Positions 1 to 6,389 are shown, counted from the first letter of the stretch. The stretch: 8,448 nucleotides of DNA from an uncultured Clostridia bacterium (GCA_944381225.1 CALWKJ010000047.1:1-8448); one strand, 5' to 3'. Notes: generated from the sequence alone by a model not told the origin. Numbers and translations: made by a program.

Positions 1-177
1 GAATTACGAGAAGAAAAAAATCTTACTCAATATGAATTATCAAAACAAATAGGAATAAGCACTGCTTGTATCAATCGCTGGGAGAAAAATTTAAGAATTC
101 CCAACATTGACAGTATTATTATTCTTTGCAAGTTTTTTAATTGTTCTGCCGATTATTTAATAGGCTTGGAAAATTAG
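1..177 (+). CDS. XRE-family helix-turn-helix regulator (partial, 3' end)
   Basis: The reading frame is open from the first base and ends at TAG 175-177, giving 58 residues. The start lies outside the window, and probably only a handful of N-terminal residues are missing. The text LTQYELSKQIG (residues 8-18) followed by STACINRWEKN (20-30) is the canonical helix 2/helix 3 pair of a Cro/CI-type domain, and the ending ADYLIGLEN is the usual close of short XRE proteins. Family knowledge makes this a small dimeric DNA-binding repressor with no further domain. Its target is unknown. The next gene is convergent, so it is not in an operon with anything visible here. It is the only gene in the window with a TAG stop. 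Confidence 0.85.
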   Translation, partial: ELREEKNLTQYELSKQIGISTACINRWEKNLRIPNIDSIIILCKFFNCSADYLIGLEN

Positions 178-370
178 AATGAAAAAAACAAATTGTTCCA
201 TTGTCAAAAATGGAAGAAATCATAAAATATTTTTATAACTATATAATTAATCTATCCGAGTTTCATATAACTAAAGTTTATTGATAACTTTGTTAGCATT
301 TACAATTAGTTTTTTGCTTTTGCCAAAAAACTATGGATTTGCTTTTTATTTTTTTGTTTAACAAATAAAA
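178..370. other. AT-rich intergenic stretch without a supported gene
   Basis: This is the 3' flank of the XRE regulator and lies before the convergent 4-TM gene. The only structure beyond AT bias is a weak 8-bp inverted repeat, GTTTTTTG at 309-316 against CAAAAAAC at 324-331 with a 7-nt loop. It could be a poor terminator for the XRE gene, but it lacks a GC-rich stem. No ORF with a ribosome binding site is visible. Confidence 0.5.
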
Positions 371-400
371 AAAAGAACAATATGCAAATATTGTTCTTTT
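371..400 (-). terminator. Rho-independent terminator of the 4-TM gene, possibly bidirectional
   Basis: A perfect 13-bp inverted repeat runs 371-383 (AAAAGAACAATAT) and 388-400, with the four-base loop GCAA on the + strand. On the minus strand the stem is followed by a U-run, because 367-374 are A on the + strand. It lies 23 nt past the stop of the left-reading gene. On the + strand the stem also closes in TTTT, so it may stop transcripts from the XRE gene as well. Confidence 0.8.
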
Positions 401-423
401 GAATTGCTAAATGTTTTAAGCAA

Positions 424-879
424 TTATCTTTCTTCTTTTTTGTCTTCAACCACTATTTCTGGTTTTGCTTCTTCGGCTTGTTCTTGTTTATTTTCTACAA
501 CTGTTTCTGGTTTACTTTCCTTAACTGCAATAGAAGCAATTTCTAAGCCAACCGGTATTAAACAAATGAATCCCCAACCAAAAGAGCCTCCTATTATTTC
601 CAAAATTGCAAGAATCGCCATTAAAGATATAAGTGCAATCTTTAATCCGTTGCCTTTTGAACTACTTTTAACAATGCATAATATTGAAATTACAATAACT
701 GCCAAACTAAACACAATTAAAACTATTGTAATTGGTTTTAATAATTTGCCTGTCTCTGTTAATTCACCTTCATACGCATTTAACATTGAAAGCAGTTGAA
801 TACTTCCAATAATCAATAATGCACCAAAAACTATTGAACATATGGCTGCTGAAATATTTAAATATTTTTTTAATTGCAT
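424..879 (-). CDS. Four-TM membrane protein with duplicated acidic C-terminal tail
   Basis: The product is 151 residues starting at ATG 879. This start was chosen over one 57 nt further upstream because GGAGGA at 885-890 sits 5 nt before it, and the extra residues would lie in the promoter region. Four hydrophobic segments are visible at about residues 7-31, 47-70, 79-97 and 101-119. They are followed by a hydrophilic tail (120-151) rich in Glu and Lys. The tail holds two copies of an 11-residue unit: KPETVVENKQE (123-133) and KPEIVVEDKKE (139-149). I do not recognise the family. By topology both ends are probably cytoplasmic, and the tail could be an interaction surface. It is a single-gene unit with its own promoter (899-927) and terminator (371-400). 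Confidence 0.8.
   Translation of the reverse strand: MQLKKYLNISAAICSIVFGALLIIGSIQLLSMLNAYEGELTETGKLLKPITIVLIVFSLAVIVISILCIVKSSSKGNGLKIALISLMAILAILEIIGGSFGWGFICLIPVGLEIASIAVKESKPETVVENKQEQAEEAKPEIVVEDKKEER
433..513 (-). repeat. Two 33-bp direct repeats (433-465, 481-513), 48-bp period
   Basis: The two units match at 27 of 33 positions by eye and encode the two KPE[TI]VVE[ND]K[QK]E copies at the C-terminus of the 4-TM protein. The 48-bp period is a whole number of codons (16), so copy-number change would stay in frame. Confidence 0.75.
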
Positions 880-898
880 AACATTCCTCCAATATTTT

Positions 899-927
899 AT
901 TATATTCCAAAATTCAACAAAATACAA
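899..927 (-). promoter_or_regulatory. Promoter of the 4-TM gene
   Basis: The minus strand carries a perfect TATAAT -10 (899-904). A weak -35, TTGTAT (922-927), lies 17 nt upstream. A transcript would start near 892, just ahead of the GGAGGA site at 885-890. Confidence 0.6.
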
Positions 928-1075
928 CAAAATCAATTAATTTATTTTAAACTCTTTGCATTTTAAATAAATAGTTATGCTTAATTGGTAAAATAAGATT
1001 TATGAATTGTTTAATTGGAAATTTATAAATCTATTAATTAGTATTAAAATATTAAAAAATTGCAAAATGCAATAT

Positions 1076-1104
1076 TTGACAAATGAGACATTTTTTGTTA
1101 CTCT
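1076..1104 (+). promoter_or_regulatory. Candidate promoter of the PH-domain gene
   Basis: A perfect TTGACA -35 at 1076-1081 is followed after 17 nt by TACTCT (1099-1104), preceded by TGT as in an extended -10. One caution is that the predicted start near 1111 falls inside the ribosome binding site GGGAG (1109-1113). The real start may therefore come from another -10 upstream in this AT-rich region. Confidence 0.4.
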
Positions 1105-1118
1105 TTTTGGGAGAATAT

Positions 1119-1781
1119 ATGGATAAATATAATAGTAATTTTAAATATGATGAAATGTCTATAACCAATATAGATGATTTTATAGATGAAAATGAAAAAA
1201 TTTTATGGCGCGACAAACCAAAAAAATCTGCTTTTATTTGGTCAAAAATTTTAAACATGCTCCCTTTTGCTTTGTTGTGGCTTTTGTTTGATGGCTTCTT
1301 TATTTTTATGCTTATTTATAACAATGTATTAGAAAAAATAGGAACTTTTTTTATTATTTTAATTGTGGTTTTCTTTTTAATTCACCTTACCCCTTTTTGG
1401 ATTTGGCTTTCAAATGTGATAACTGCTTCAATTCAACATAAAAATATTGAATACGCTTTTACTTCAAAAAGAATAATTATTAAATCTGGAATTTTTGTTG
1501 ATATAAAAAATATTTATTACATAGATGTTGTGTCTGTAAACCTTTCAGTTAGATTAATTGATAGATTATTGAAAGTTGGTGATATTTATATTAAAACAAA
1601 CAATGGGACTGTTGTTTTATTTGATATTGTAAATCCTTATCTGGTATTAAACCAACTTCAAAAAATAGTTAATGATATAAAAACCGATATGAATTTTCCC
1701 AATGATTTAAGACCACAAAAAAACAGTGGATATAAAACGCGTTATGAAGATGATTTAAACAAAACAAGCGATAAATTTTAA
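1119..1781 (+). CDS. Membrane-anchored bacterial PH-domain (DUF304/bPH2-like) protein
   Basis: The product is 220 residues. ATG 1119 is preferred to the ATG at 1083 because GGGAG (1109-1113) lies 5 nt before it. After a polar N-terminus with the family-typical EKILWRDKPKK (26-36) come two TM helices (about 44-66 and 73-98), then a bPH2-type beta-rich domain (about 108-186). Its landmarks are YAFTSKRIIIKSG (112-124), the segment RLLKVGDIYIKT (149-160) and the closing NPYLVLNQL (172-180). Proteins of this family (YdbS/YdbT-like) are membrane proteins of unclear biochemistry. The PH fold is expected on the cytoplasmic side. The final residues lie inside a long inverted repeat, and its stop codon overlaps the stop of the convergent gene. 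Confidence 0.88.
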   Translation: MDKYNSNFKYDEMSITNIDDFIDENEKILWRDKPKKSAFIWSKILNMLPFALLWLLFDGFFIFMLIYNNVLEKIGTFFIILIVVFFLIHLTPFWIWLSNVITASIQHKNIEYAFTSKRIIIKSGIFVDIKNIYYIDVVSVNLSVRLIDRLLKVGDIYIKTNNGTVVLFDIVNPYLVLNQLQKIVNDIKTDMNFPNDLRPQKNSGYKTRYEDDLNKTSDKF

Positions 1782-1799
1782 AGTTTATCGCTTGTTTTG
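1760..1799. terminator. Bidirectional hairpin spanning both convergent stop codons
   Basis: A perfect 16-bp inverted repeat at 1760-1775 and 1784-1799 (CAAAACAAGCGATAAA and its complement) encloses 8 nt. The two stops overlap in the loop region: TAA at 1779-1781 on the + strand and 1778-1780 on the minus strand. Read either way, the stem ends in GUUUUG, which suits termination, though the U-run is short. Each arm is coding sequence for the C-terminus of one gene. Confidence 0.7.
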
Positions 1800-2740
1800 C
1801 ATTGTTGTATTTCATCAATTTTTTGAAAATTTTCTTGCTGTTGCTCGTTATTTTTTTTGTTTTTTTTACGCCTCATTAAAGCAATCTTATTTTTAACTTT
1901 ACTATTTAAGTTTTTAAAATCATTTTTAAAATTTTTATAATCAAATATTAAACAAATTAAAAAAGCAATCGGCACAATATAAACAAAACAAGGAACAATT
2001 AACCAGAACCAAGGCAAATACTTCTCTTGTCCGGCAAAGGTCCCAACTGGAACAGTTTTAAATATTTTTGGACATAACGCCGTGAAAATTACTGCGAAAT
2101 CGTGGTCTCCAGGTCCCCATATTAACGATGTGTTTTTATAGCCTATTTCAAAAAATGCATCCTCGCCACCTCTAAGTGGAACAAATCCCAATTCGCTTTG
2201 AAAAATTTGATTAAGCATTATAAACAACATTACTCCAAGCAAGCATACTGGCACGCTTAAAACTCTTTTATAACTAAGAGTGTGAATTTTAAACAAAACC
2301 ATTAAAAGTGGCACGTACCATAACATATCGTGGTGTATGTAAAACCTTACAACATCTAGCCACTCGGCAGTTTGATTAACCTTGTCCATTGGCTCCATTG
2401 GATAAAAAATGGAAATCAGGCCACTTAATAATCCAATATAAAACATATAGTCTTTTAATTTGTCGCTTTTTGAAATAAATATAAACGGAAATAGAAAAAT
2501 ATTTGCTGCACAAATGTTTATAAACCATGCGTCCCTATACCATCTATTTACATCCGTTGAATACGGAGGAATAAATGCCTTCAAAAAATGTAGCGCCAAA
2601 CCAAACAATAAAAAAGATAATAAAAAAATTTTTTTAAACTTTTCAGATTTGTTTTTAAGAAAATAATATAATCCTACAAATCCACCTATAGAGCAAATTA
2701 AAGCAATAAAATATGCTAAGTTAAACATTTTAATTTCCAT
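1778..2740 (-). CDS. Seven-TM integral membrane protein, YwaF/TP0381-like
   Basis: The product is 320 residues. GAGGG lies 5 nt before ATG 2740, which supports this start over the Met four codons later. Hydrophobic segments are visible at about 6-28, 38-54, 72-91, 97-114, 138-151, 160-179 and 241-266. The segments HFLKAFIPPY (51-60), CAANIFLFPFIF (77-88) and RFYIHHDMLWYVPLLMV (132-148) resemble the conserved TM 2-5 pattern of the YwaF/TP0381 (TMEM164-like) group, recognised from memory rather than by search. A loop at 180-240 is unusually long. The tail (about 268-320) is basic and Gln/Asn-rich and probably cytoplasmic. Function is unknown, and a transport role would be a guess. It is transcribed alone, divergently from another 7-TM protein. 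Confidence 0.8.
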   Translation of the reverse strand: MEIKMFNLAYFIALICSIGGFVGLYYFLKNKSEKFKKIFLLSFLLFGLALHFLKAFIPPYSTDVNRWYRDAWFINICAANIFLFPFIFISKSDKLKDYMFYIGLLSGLISIFYPMEPMDKVNQTAEWLDVVRFYIHHDMLWYVPLLMVLFKIHTLSYKRVLSVPVCLLGVMLFIMLNQIFQSELGFVPLRGGEDAFFEIGYKNTSLIWGPGDHDFAVIFTALCPKIFKTVPVGTFAGQEKYLPWFWLIVPCFVYIVPIAFLICLIFDYKNFKNDFKNLNSKVKNKIALMRRKKNKKNNEQQQENFQKIDEIQQCKTSDKL

Positions 2741-2756
2741 AAGTTCCCTCTAAAAT

Positions 2757-2785
2757 ATTATATAAAAAAAAATAAGAAAACTCAA
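2757..2785 (-). promoter_or_regulatory. Promoter of the left-reading 7-TM gene
   Basis: The minus strand reads TTGAGT (2780-2785), 17 nt, then a perfect TATAAT (2757-2762). The predicted start near 2750 leaves a leader of about 10 nt that holds the GAGGG ribosome binding site. Confidence 0.65.
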
Positions 2786-2792
2786 TATATTG
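2783..2792. promoter_or_regulatory. Possible operator between divergent promoters
   Basis: The 10-bp perfect palindrome CAATATATTG overlaps the -35 of the left-reading promoter and ends exactly where the right-reading -35 (2793-2798) begins. A dimeric regulator bound here could control both 7-TM genes. AT-rich palindromes also arise by chance, so this is suggestive only. Confidence 0.3.
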
Positions 2793-2821
2793 TTGAAAAA
2801 TTAAAAAAAATTTGTTATTAT
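2793..2821 (+). promoter_or_regulatory. Promoter of the 7-TM/Nudix operon
   Basis: TTGAAA (2793-2798), a 17-nt spacer and TATTAT (2816-2821), with TGT directly before the -10 as an extended element. The start would be near 2827, about 22 nt before the ATG. The block TTTGTTATTAT also occurs at the argS promoter. Confidence 0.7.
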
Positions 2822-2848
2822 ATTTTGTGAAATAAACTTGGAGATATT

Positions 2849-3622
2849 ATGACATTTAAAGAATGGATCTATGGTTCAATAGAAAATCCCTCAATAAAAG
2901 GACAATGGGGCTGGTTACACATTTTAACTTTAATCTTATGTGCAATTTGTATTGTGACCATAAGTTTGCTTTTTAGAAAAAAATCATATAGGGCTAAAAT
3001 TGTTGTCCTATGGGTATTGGCATCGCTAATTTTTATTTTTGAAATTGCAAGACGAATTATCAACTTTTCAAAAAATACAGATTGGAGTGCAAATTCCATA
3101 ATGCATATGTTAATGCCAAGACCATGGTGCGCAATTTCGTGTTGGGTTCTTATGGCAAGTGTGGTTTTAAATAGAAAATTTTTCTATAATTTTGCAAGCA
3201 CAACGTCCTTAATTTGCGCAATAATTTTTTTTGCATATCCTGGCGTTGGATTTAACAATAAATACATTGTTTTTGAAAACTTATATTCAATTTGCACACA
3301 CTCGCTTATTTTAATAATGTCTATATTGTTAATAACTTTAAAATTTACAAAATTTGAATATAAAAAAATTTGGAAAGAAGCAATATGTTTAGTAGTGCTT
3401 TTGGTTTATGTGTTTTTAGAAATATATGTTTTCAAAATAGAAGCTGACCCAATGTACTTTATGCCAAACAATGACGTAATGGACATTTTGTCTTTAAGTT
3501 ATGTTTCTTATGTTGTTGTATACATAATTTTTATGTTGTTCTATTTTAATTTGTTTTACGCGATTGGAGACTTTAAAAGTTTAAAAAATTTATTTAAAAA
3601 AAGAACAAAAATAAAGGAGTAA
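2849..3622 (+). CDS. Seven-TM integral membrane protein, probably YwaF-like
   Basis: The product is 257 residues, with GGAG 5 nt before ATG 2849. Hydrophobic segments are seen at about 23-41, 50-70, 90-106, 113-130, 144-163, 176-194 and 212-236. Striking intramembrane or loop text is MPRPWCAISCWVL (89-101), FFAYPGVGFNNKYIVFENLYS (split here as FFAYPGVGFNN 127-137 and KYIVFENLYS 138-147) and DPMYFMPNNDVMDIL (200-214). Many polar residues lie within helices, as expected of a binding or transport core. The length and 7-TM layout fit the YwaF/TP0381 group better than those of its longer divergent neighbour. That assignment is from recognition, not a search. It shares a transcript with the Nudix gene, whose ribosome binding site lies in its last codons. 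Confidence 0.8.
   Translation: MTFKEWIYGSIENPSIKGQWGWLHILTLILCAICIVTISLLFRKKSYRAKIVVLWVLASLIFIFEIARRIINFSKNTDWSANSIMHMLMPRPWCAISCWVLMASVVLNRKFFYNFASTTSLICAIIFFAYPGVGFNNKYIVFENLYSICTHSLILIMSILLITLKFTKFEYKKIWKEAICLVVLLVYVFLEIYVFKIEADPMYFMPNNDVMDILSLSYVSYVVVYIIFMLFYFNLFYAIGDFKSLKNLFKKRTKIKE
3613..3619 (+). promoter_or_regulatory. Ribosome binding site of the Nudix gene inside the upstream ORF
   Basis: AAAGGAG overlaps the last two sense codons of the 7-TM gene and lies 5 nt before ATG 3625. This fixes the Nudix start and implies that translation of the two genes is coupled. Confidence 0.8.
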
Positions 3623-3624
3623 AA

Positions 3625-4113
3625 ATGAAAGATGTTGCAATTTTGATTGAAGATTATAAATTCAATTTTAGGGTTTGCGCACTCATTGAAAATAAAAACA
3701 GATATTTGCTCCAAAAAAGCGATTCAGTGGACTTTTATAATATGCCAGGTGGAAGAGTACATGCCGGTGAAAACACTTTTTATGCAATAAAACGAGAATT
3801 AAAAGAAGAGCTTGATTTGGATGTAAAAAATCCAAAACTAATAAAAATTGCAGAAGAATTTTTTGTTTTTGAAAATAAAAAATATCATGAAATTGATTTT
3901 GTTTATTATATAAAACTTAAAAACAACAATATTCTTTGCACAATGAATAATTTTAAAAACAAAGATAACGAAAAAGAAAAAATGTTTTGGATACACAAAA
4001 AAATGTTAAAAAATTATAAAATTTTGCCTGAATTTATTTATACAATTAAAAATTCAAAAAAAACATCACATCTTGTTTTTGACAAAATTAACAATTTTTC
4101 TTGTGAAAAATAA
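3625..4113 (+). CDS. Nudix hydrolase
   Basis: The product is 162 residues. The Nudix box is complete: G43, E49, R57, E58, E61 and E62 fit GX5EX7REUXEEXGU, with Asp at 64 instead of the usual Gly. The metal-binding RELKEE core (57-62) is intact, so the enzyme should be active. The preceding NMPGGRV (39-45) is the standard lead-in strand. Nudix enzymes cleave nucleoside diphosphates linked to another moiety (NTPs, sugar nucleotides, ADP-ribose, caps) using Mg2+. The sequence does not reveal the substrate. The C-terminal third is Lys/Asn-rich and unassigned. It is co-transcribed with the 7-TM protein 2 nt upstream, which may hint at a nucleotide-linked role for that protein. Confidence 0.93.
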   Translation: MKDVAILIEDYKFNFRVCALIENKNRYLLQKSDSVDFYNMPGGRVHAGENTFYAIKRELKEELDLDVKNPKLIKIAEEFFVFENKKYHEIDFVYYIKLKNNNILCTMNNFKNKDNEKEKMFWIHKKMLKNYKILPEFIYTIKNSKKTSHLVFDKINNFSCEK

Positions 4114-4192
4114 ATTTATAATTTATTTCTTTAAAATTAACTTAAAAATTTCATATACATAACAATTAAAATACAAAAAATATAAATGTTTA

Positions 4193-4219
4193 AAAAAAGC
4201 ACTTTTTAAGTGCTTTTTT
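4193..4219. terminator. Bidirectional Rho-independent terminator
   Basis: A perfect 12-bp inverted repeat at 4193-4204 (AAAAAAGCACTT) and 4208-4219 has a 3-nt loop. The + strand ends in a six-base U-run for the Nudix transcript. The minus strand ends in a U-run for the GNAT transcript, since 4192-4198 are A. It overlaps two bases of the GNAT stop codon (4218-4220). Confidence 0.88.
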
Positions 4220-4982
4220 ATATGCTAAGCGTTTGTTCGCTTGAATCTATTTCTTTGTAATAAACTGGTAATCCATCTTTAAAATCATCGGAATTAATAA
4301 AGTTTTTTTCATGTTCTTTGGCTTTTTTATAACCTTGCTTTAAATAAAATTTTTCGAGTTGGTCTTGATGTCCCTTTGACGTGTTATCCAAATCGTATGC
4401 CGAAGCATTAAAAACAATTGAACCTATTTTATATTTTTTGCAAATTTGGGGAAGCATTTCTTTTAAAATTTTTGTATAAATTCCTTTGCCCCTATCAAAA
4501 CTTTCTGCATCGTCAATAAAAATTCTAAATTGTTTTTTGCTTTTGTTTAATATTTGAACTTTAAAATGCATTTTAAAAATTGGATTTTCTTCCATATTAT
4601 TGTTGTCATCTAATTTGTAAGCAACTATTAAATTATTTTTGTGCAACGTAGTTTTGTTGTTTTTTTTAGGTAGATTATTTAAAAATTTAATAAATTTATT
4701 TTTACAAAATTTTTCATCGTTATTATCAATTAAATAATTACTCATAACATTTAATGCGTCTTCATTATCAACAAATATTTCACAATATTTTTCTACAAAA
4801 TTTGAATCATTTGTGGTTTTTAATAAATTTTCAATATCGTCTTTTACAAAAGTTTTATTTTCTTTGTAATTACATAACAAAACATATTTGTTTTTGTCGT
4901 TATAAAAATGTAGTTTTATAAAACTTTTTGGAAAATTTGGATTTTTATTAAAAAATGTAGATATAAAATTATTCTTTTCCAT
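4218..4982 (-). CDS. GNAT-like acetyltransferase with novel N-terminal region
   Basis: The product is 254 residues, with AAGGTG just before ATG 4982. The N-terminal half (1-120) is Asn/Lys-rich and unrecognised. The C-terminal half looks like a GNAT fold: a beta strand QFRIFIDDA (151-159) leads into RGKGIYTKILKEMLPQI (164-180). This resembles motif A (RxxGxG/A) with Tyr169 where Gly or Ala is usual. IGSIVFNASA (186-195) fits the next strand and QLEKFYLKQGYKKAKE (208-223) fits motif B. GNAT enzymes transfer an acyl group from acyl-CoA. The acceptor is unknown, and the Tyr change could alter CoA binding. It is the last gene of a three-gene operon, 15 nt after the LRR/transglutaminase-like gene. 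It ends in EQTLSI, close to that neighbour's ending. Confidence 0.75.
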   Translation of the reverse strand: MEKNNFISTFFNKNPNFPKSFIKLHFYNDKNKYVLLCNYKENKTFVKDDIENLLKTTNDSNFVEKYCEIFVDNEDALNVMSNYLIDNNDEKFCKNKFIKFLNNLPKKNNKTTLHKNNLIVAYKLDDNNNMEENPIFKMHFKVQILNKSKKQFRIFIDDAESFDRGKGIYTKILKEMLPQICKKYKIGSIVFNASAYDLDNTSKGHQDQLEKFYLKQGYKKAKEHEKNFINSDDFKDGLPVYYKEIDSSEQTLSI

Positions 4983-4997
4983 TTTTCACCTTTTAAT

Positions 4998-6389
4998 TTA
5001 TAAATTTAATGTTTGCTCATTTTTTGATGAATTTGAGTTTTTTTCAATTTCATTAAATTTTATGCTTAAATCTTTAACCAATTTTTGAATCGATGGACCA
5101 TTTGCAGAATCTGTTGGGTATGAGAACATATCTAGCGCATATATATTTTGTATTTCATCAAGATTCAACATGAATTTTTGAGGAATGTATTTTCCCAAAT
5201 CGCAAGTAGGATCCAAATAGTATGTGTCGTTTCCTTGTTTAATTGCAGATATTTGATGCCCTGGATAAATCATTTCTGTTTTAACGTTGTCTTTTTTATA
5301 ATCGCAAAAAATTGGTTCTGAAAGATACCCAACAGTTGCGCACATAAAATTAAACAAATTGCTTATTCCCACACATACTGCTTTATTTTCGAATAAAGCC
5401 ACATACGACGAACGAGTTTTATTTGTGACGCTATTTTGATCTTTTATGCTATCCTTTATTTCTTTTACGGTTTGTTCATTGATTACTTTAGCGCCCTCTT
5501 TATCATATCTAACGTTTTTTAATATCCATTTGTAAATTTGCAATACTTGTTGAAGTTGACTTTTAACATTTTTACTTATTGTTCTTATTATGTTTAAACT
5601 TTTGTTATATGCCAAAAACATTTGTTTTGTGGTGTTTTTTACAAACGCAGCGCCGTCAAGGAACTCTGTCCATCTTACAAATTCTTTTATATCAAAAAAA
5701 TTTTCTTCTATTTGTTCATTTCTAACTTTAAGATAACAGTACGTCACTGTTGGAAAATACAAAATTGGCTTTGCATTTTGTTTGTCTCTTTGGCTTAAAA
5801 GTTTGCACATTTTTTCCAAGCCATTTACCCTATTCAACATTGTGCAACTTGAAAAATCGTAAAAGCAGTTTGTTATATTGTTATCGTATATTTTATTTAA
5901 ACAATCAATATTGTTAACTATTTCTAAATTTTTACAACCTCTCATATTAAGGCTAGTTAAATTTGGAAAATATTGTAAATCTATAGATTTAATATTCCTT
6001 TGGTAACTCAAATCTAATTTTTTTAATTTGTTTAATTTATACAAAGGTGTTATGTCTATAATTTGATTTGCATTGTATATTGTTCTAAGAGCGTCTATTA
6101 TTTTATCTTCATTTTTATTGTCGTATTTCTTTAAGTATTTTTCTGCCAAAAAAACGTTCCTTATGTAATCTTCCTTTTCACACCCTGATATGTTTAATGA
6201 TTCTAAATTTATTAGATTTTCAATTCCTTTTAATGACTTCAACTTATGTTTATATATGGAAATATCTAAACTTTTTATGTCCATCAATTCAAATTTAGTG
6301 AGTTGAGTTGTTTTAATTTGTGCGCCTTCGCCATACAAATTATAATACAAAATTTCAAATAGTTCTGGATTATCTTCGTATCTTAACAT
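4998..6389 (-). CDS. Leucine-rich-repeat protein with transglutaminase-like domain
   Basis: The product is 463 residues, with GAGGG 4 nt before ATG 6389. Leucine-rich repeats occupy about 48-175: LKGIENLINLESLNISGC (53-70), ITPLYKLNKLKKLDLSYQ (113-130), IDLQYFPNLTSLNMRGC (136-152) and a degenerate fourth. A helical insert (71-108) separates the first two. The C-terminal part (about 278-400) matches the transglutaminase-like core: WILKNVRYD (288-296), Cys339 in NKAVCVGIS, His378 in PGHQIS and Asp393 in YYLDPTCD. The Cys-His-Asp order and spacing are complete, so a thiol-dependent activity (crosslinking, amide hydrolysis or peptide cleavage) is likely. There is no signal peptide or TM segment. 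The LRRs probably bind a partner. The protein ends in EQTLNL. The central region 180-275 is unassigned. Confidence 0.8.
   Translation of the reverse strand: MLRYEDNPELFEILYYNLYGEGAQIKTTQLTKFELMDIKSLDISIYKHKLKSLKGIENLINLESLNISGCEKEDYIRNVFLAEKYLKKYDNKNEDKIIDALRTIYNANQIIDITPLYKLNKLKKLDLSYQRNIKSIDLQYFPNLTSLNMRGCKNLEIVNNIDCLNKIYDNNITNCFYDFSSCTMLNRVNGLEKMCKLLSQRDKQNAKPILYFPTVTYCYLKVRNEQIEENFFDIKEFVRWTEFLDGAAFVKNTTKQMFLAYNKSLNIIRTISKNVKSQLQQVLQIYKWILKNVRYDKEGAKVINEQTVKEIKDSIKDQNSVTNKTRSSYVALFENKAVCVGISNLFNFMCATVGYLSEPIFCDYKKDNVKTEMIYPGHQISAIKQGNDTYYLDPTCDLGKYIPQKFMLNLDEIQNIYALDMFSYPTDSANGPSIQKLVKDLSIKFNEIEKNSNSSKNEQTLNL

Noticed and set aside
179..238. 19-codon ORF from ATG 179 just after the XRE stop
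   Set aside because: It has no ribosome binding site, is very short, and its composition is that of the surrounding AT-rich spacer.
404..799. Right-reading ORF of 131 codons opposite the 4-TM gene
   Set aside because: It is the antisense shadow of the 4-TM coding sequence, with no ribosome binding site. Its Ser/Thr-rich product mirrors the Glu/Lys tail.
1052..1258. Left-reading ORF over the start of the PH-domain gene
   Set aside because: It is a shadow of the PH coding region without a ribosome binding site or domain. The PH-domain frame is clearly the real one.
2460..3099. ORFs opposite the two 7-TM genes (2460-2666 + and 2869-3099 -)
   Set aside because: They are antisense to well-supported membrane-protein genes and lack start signals.
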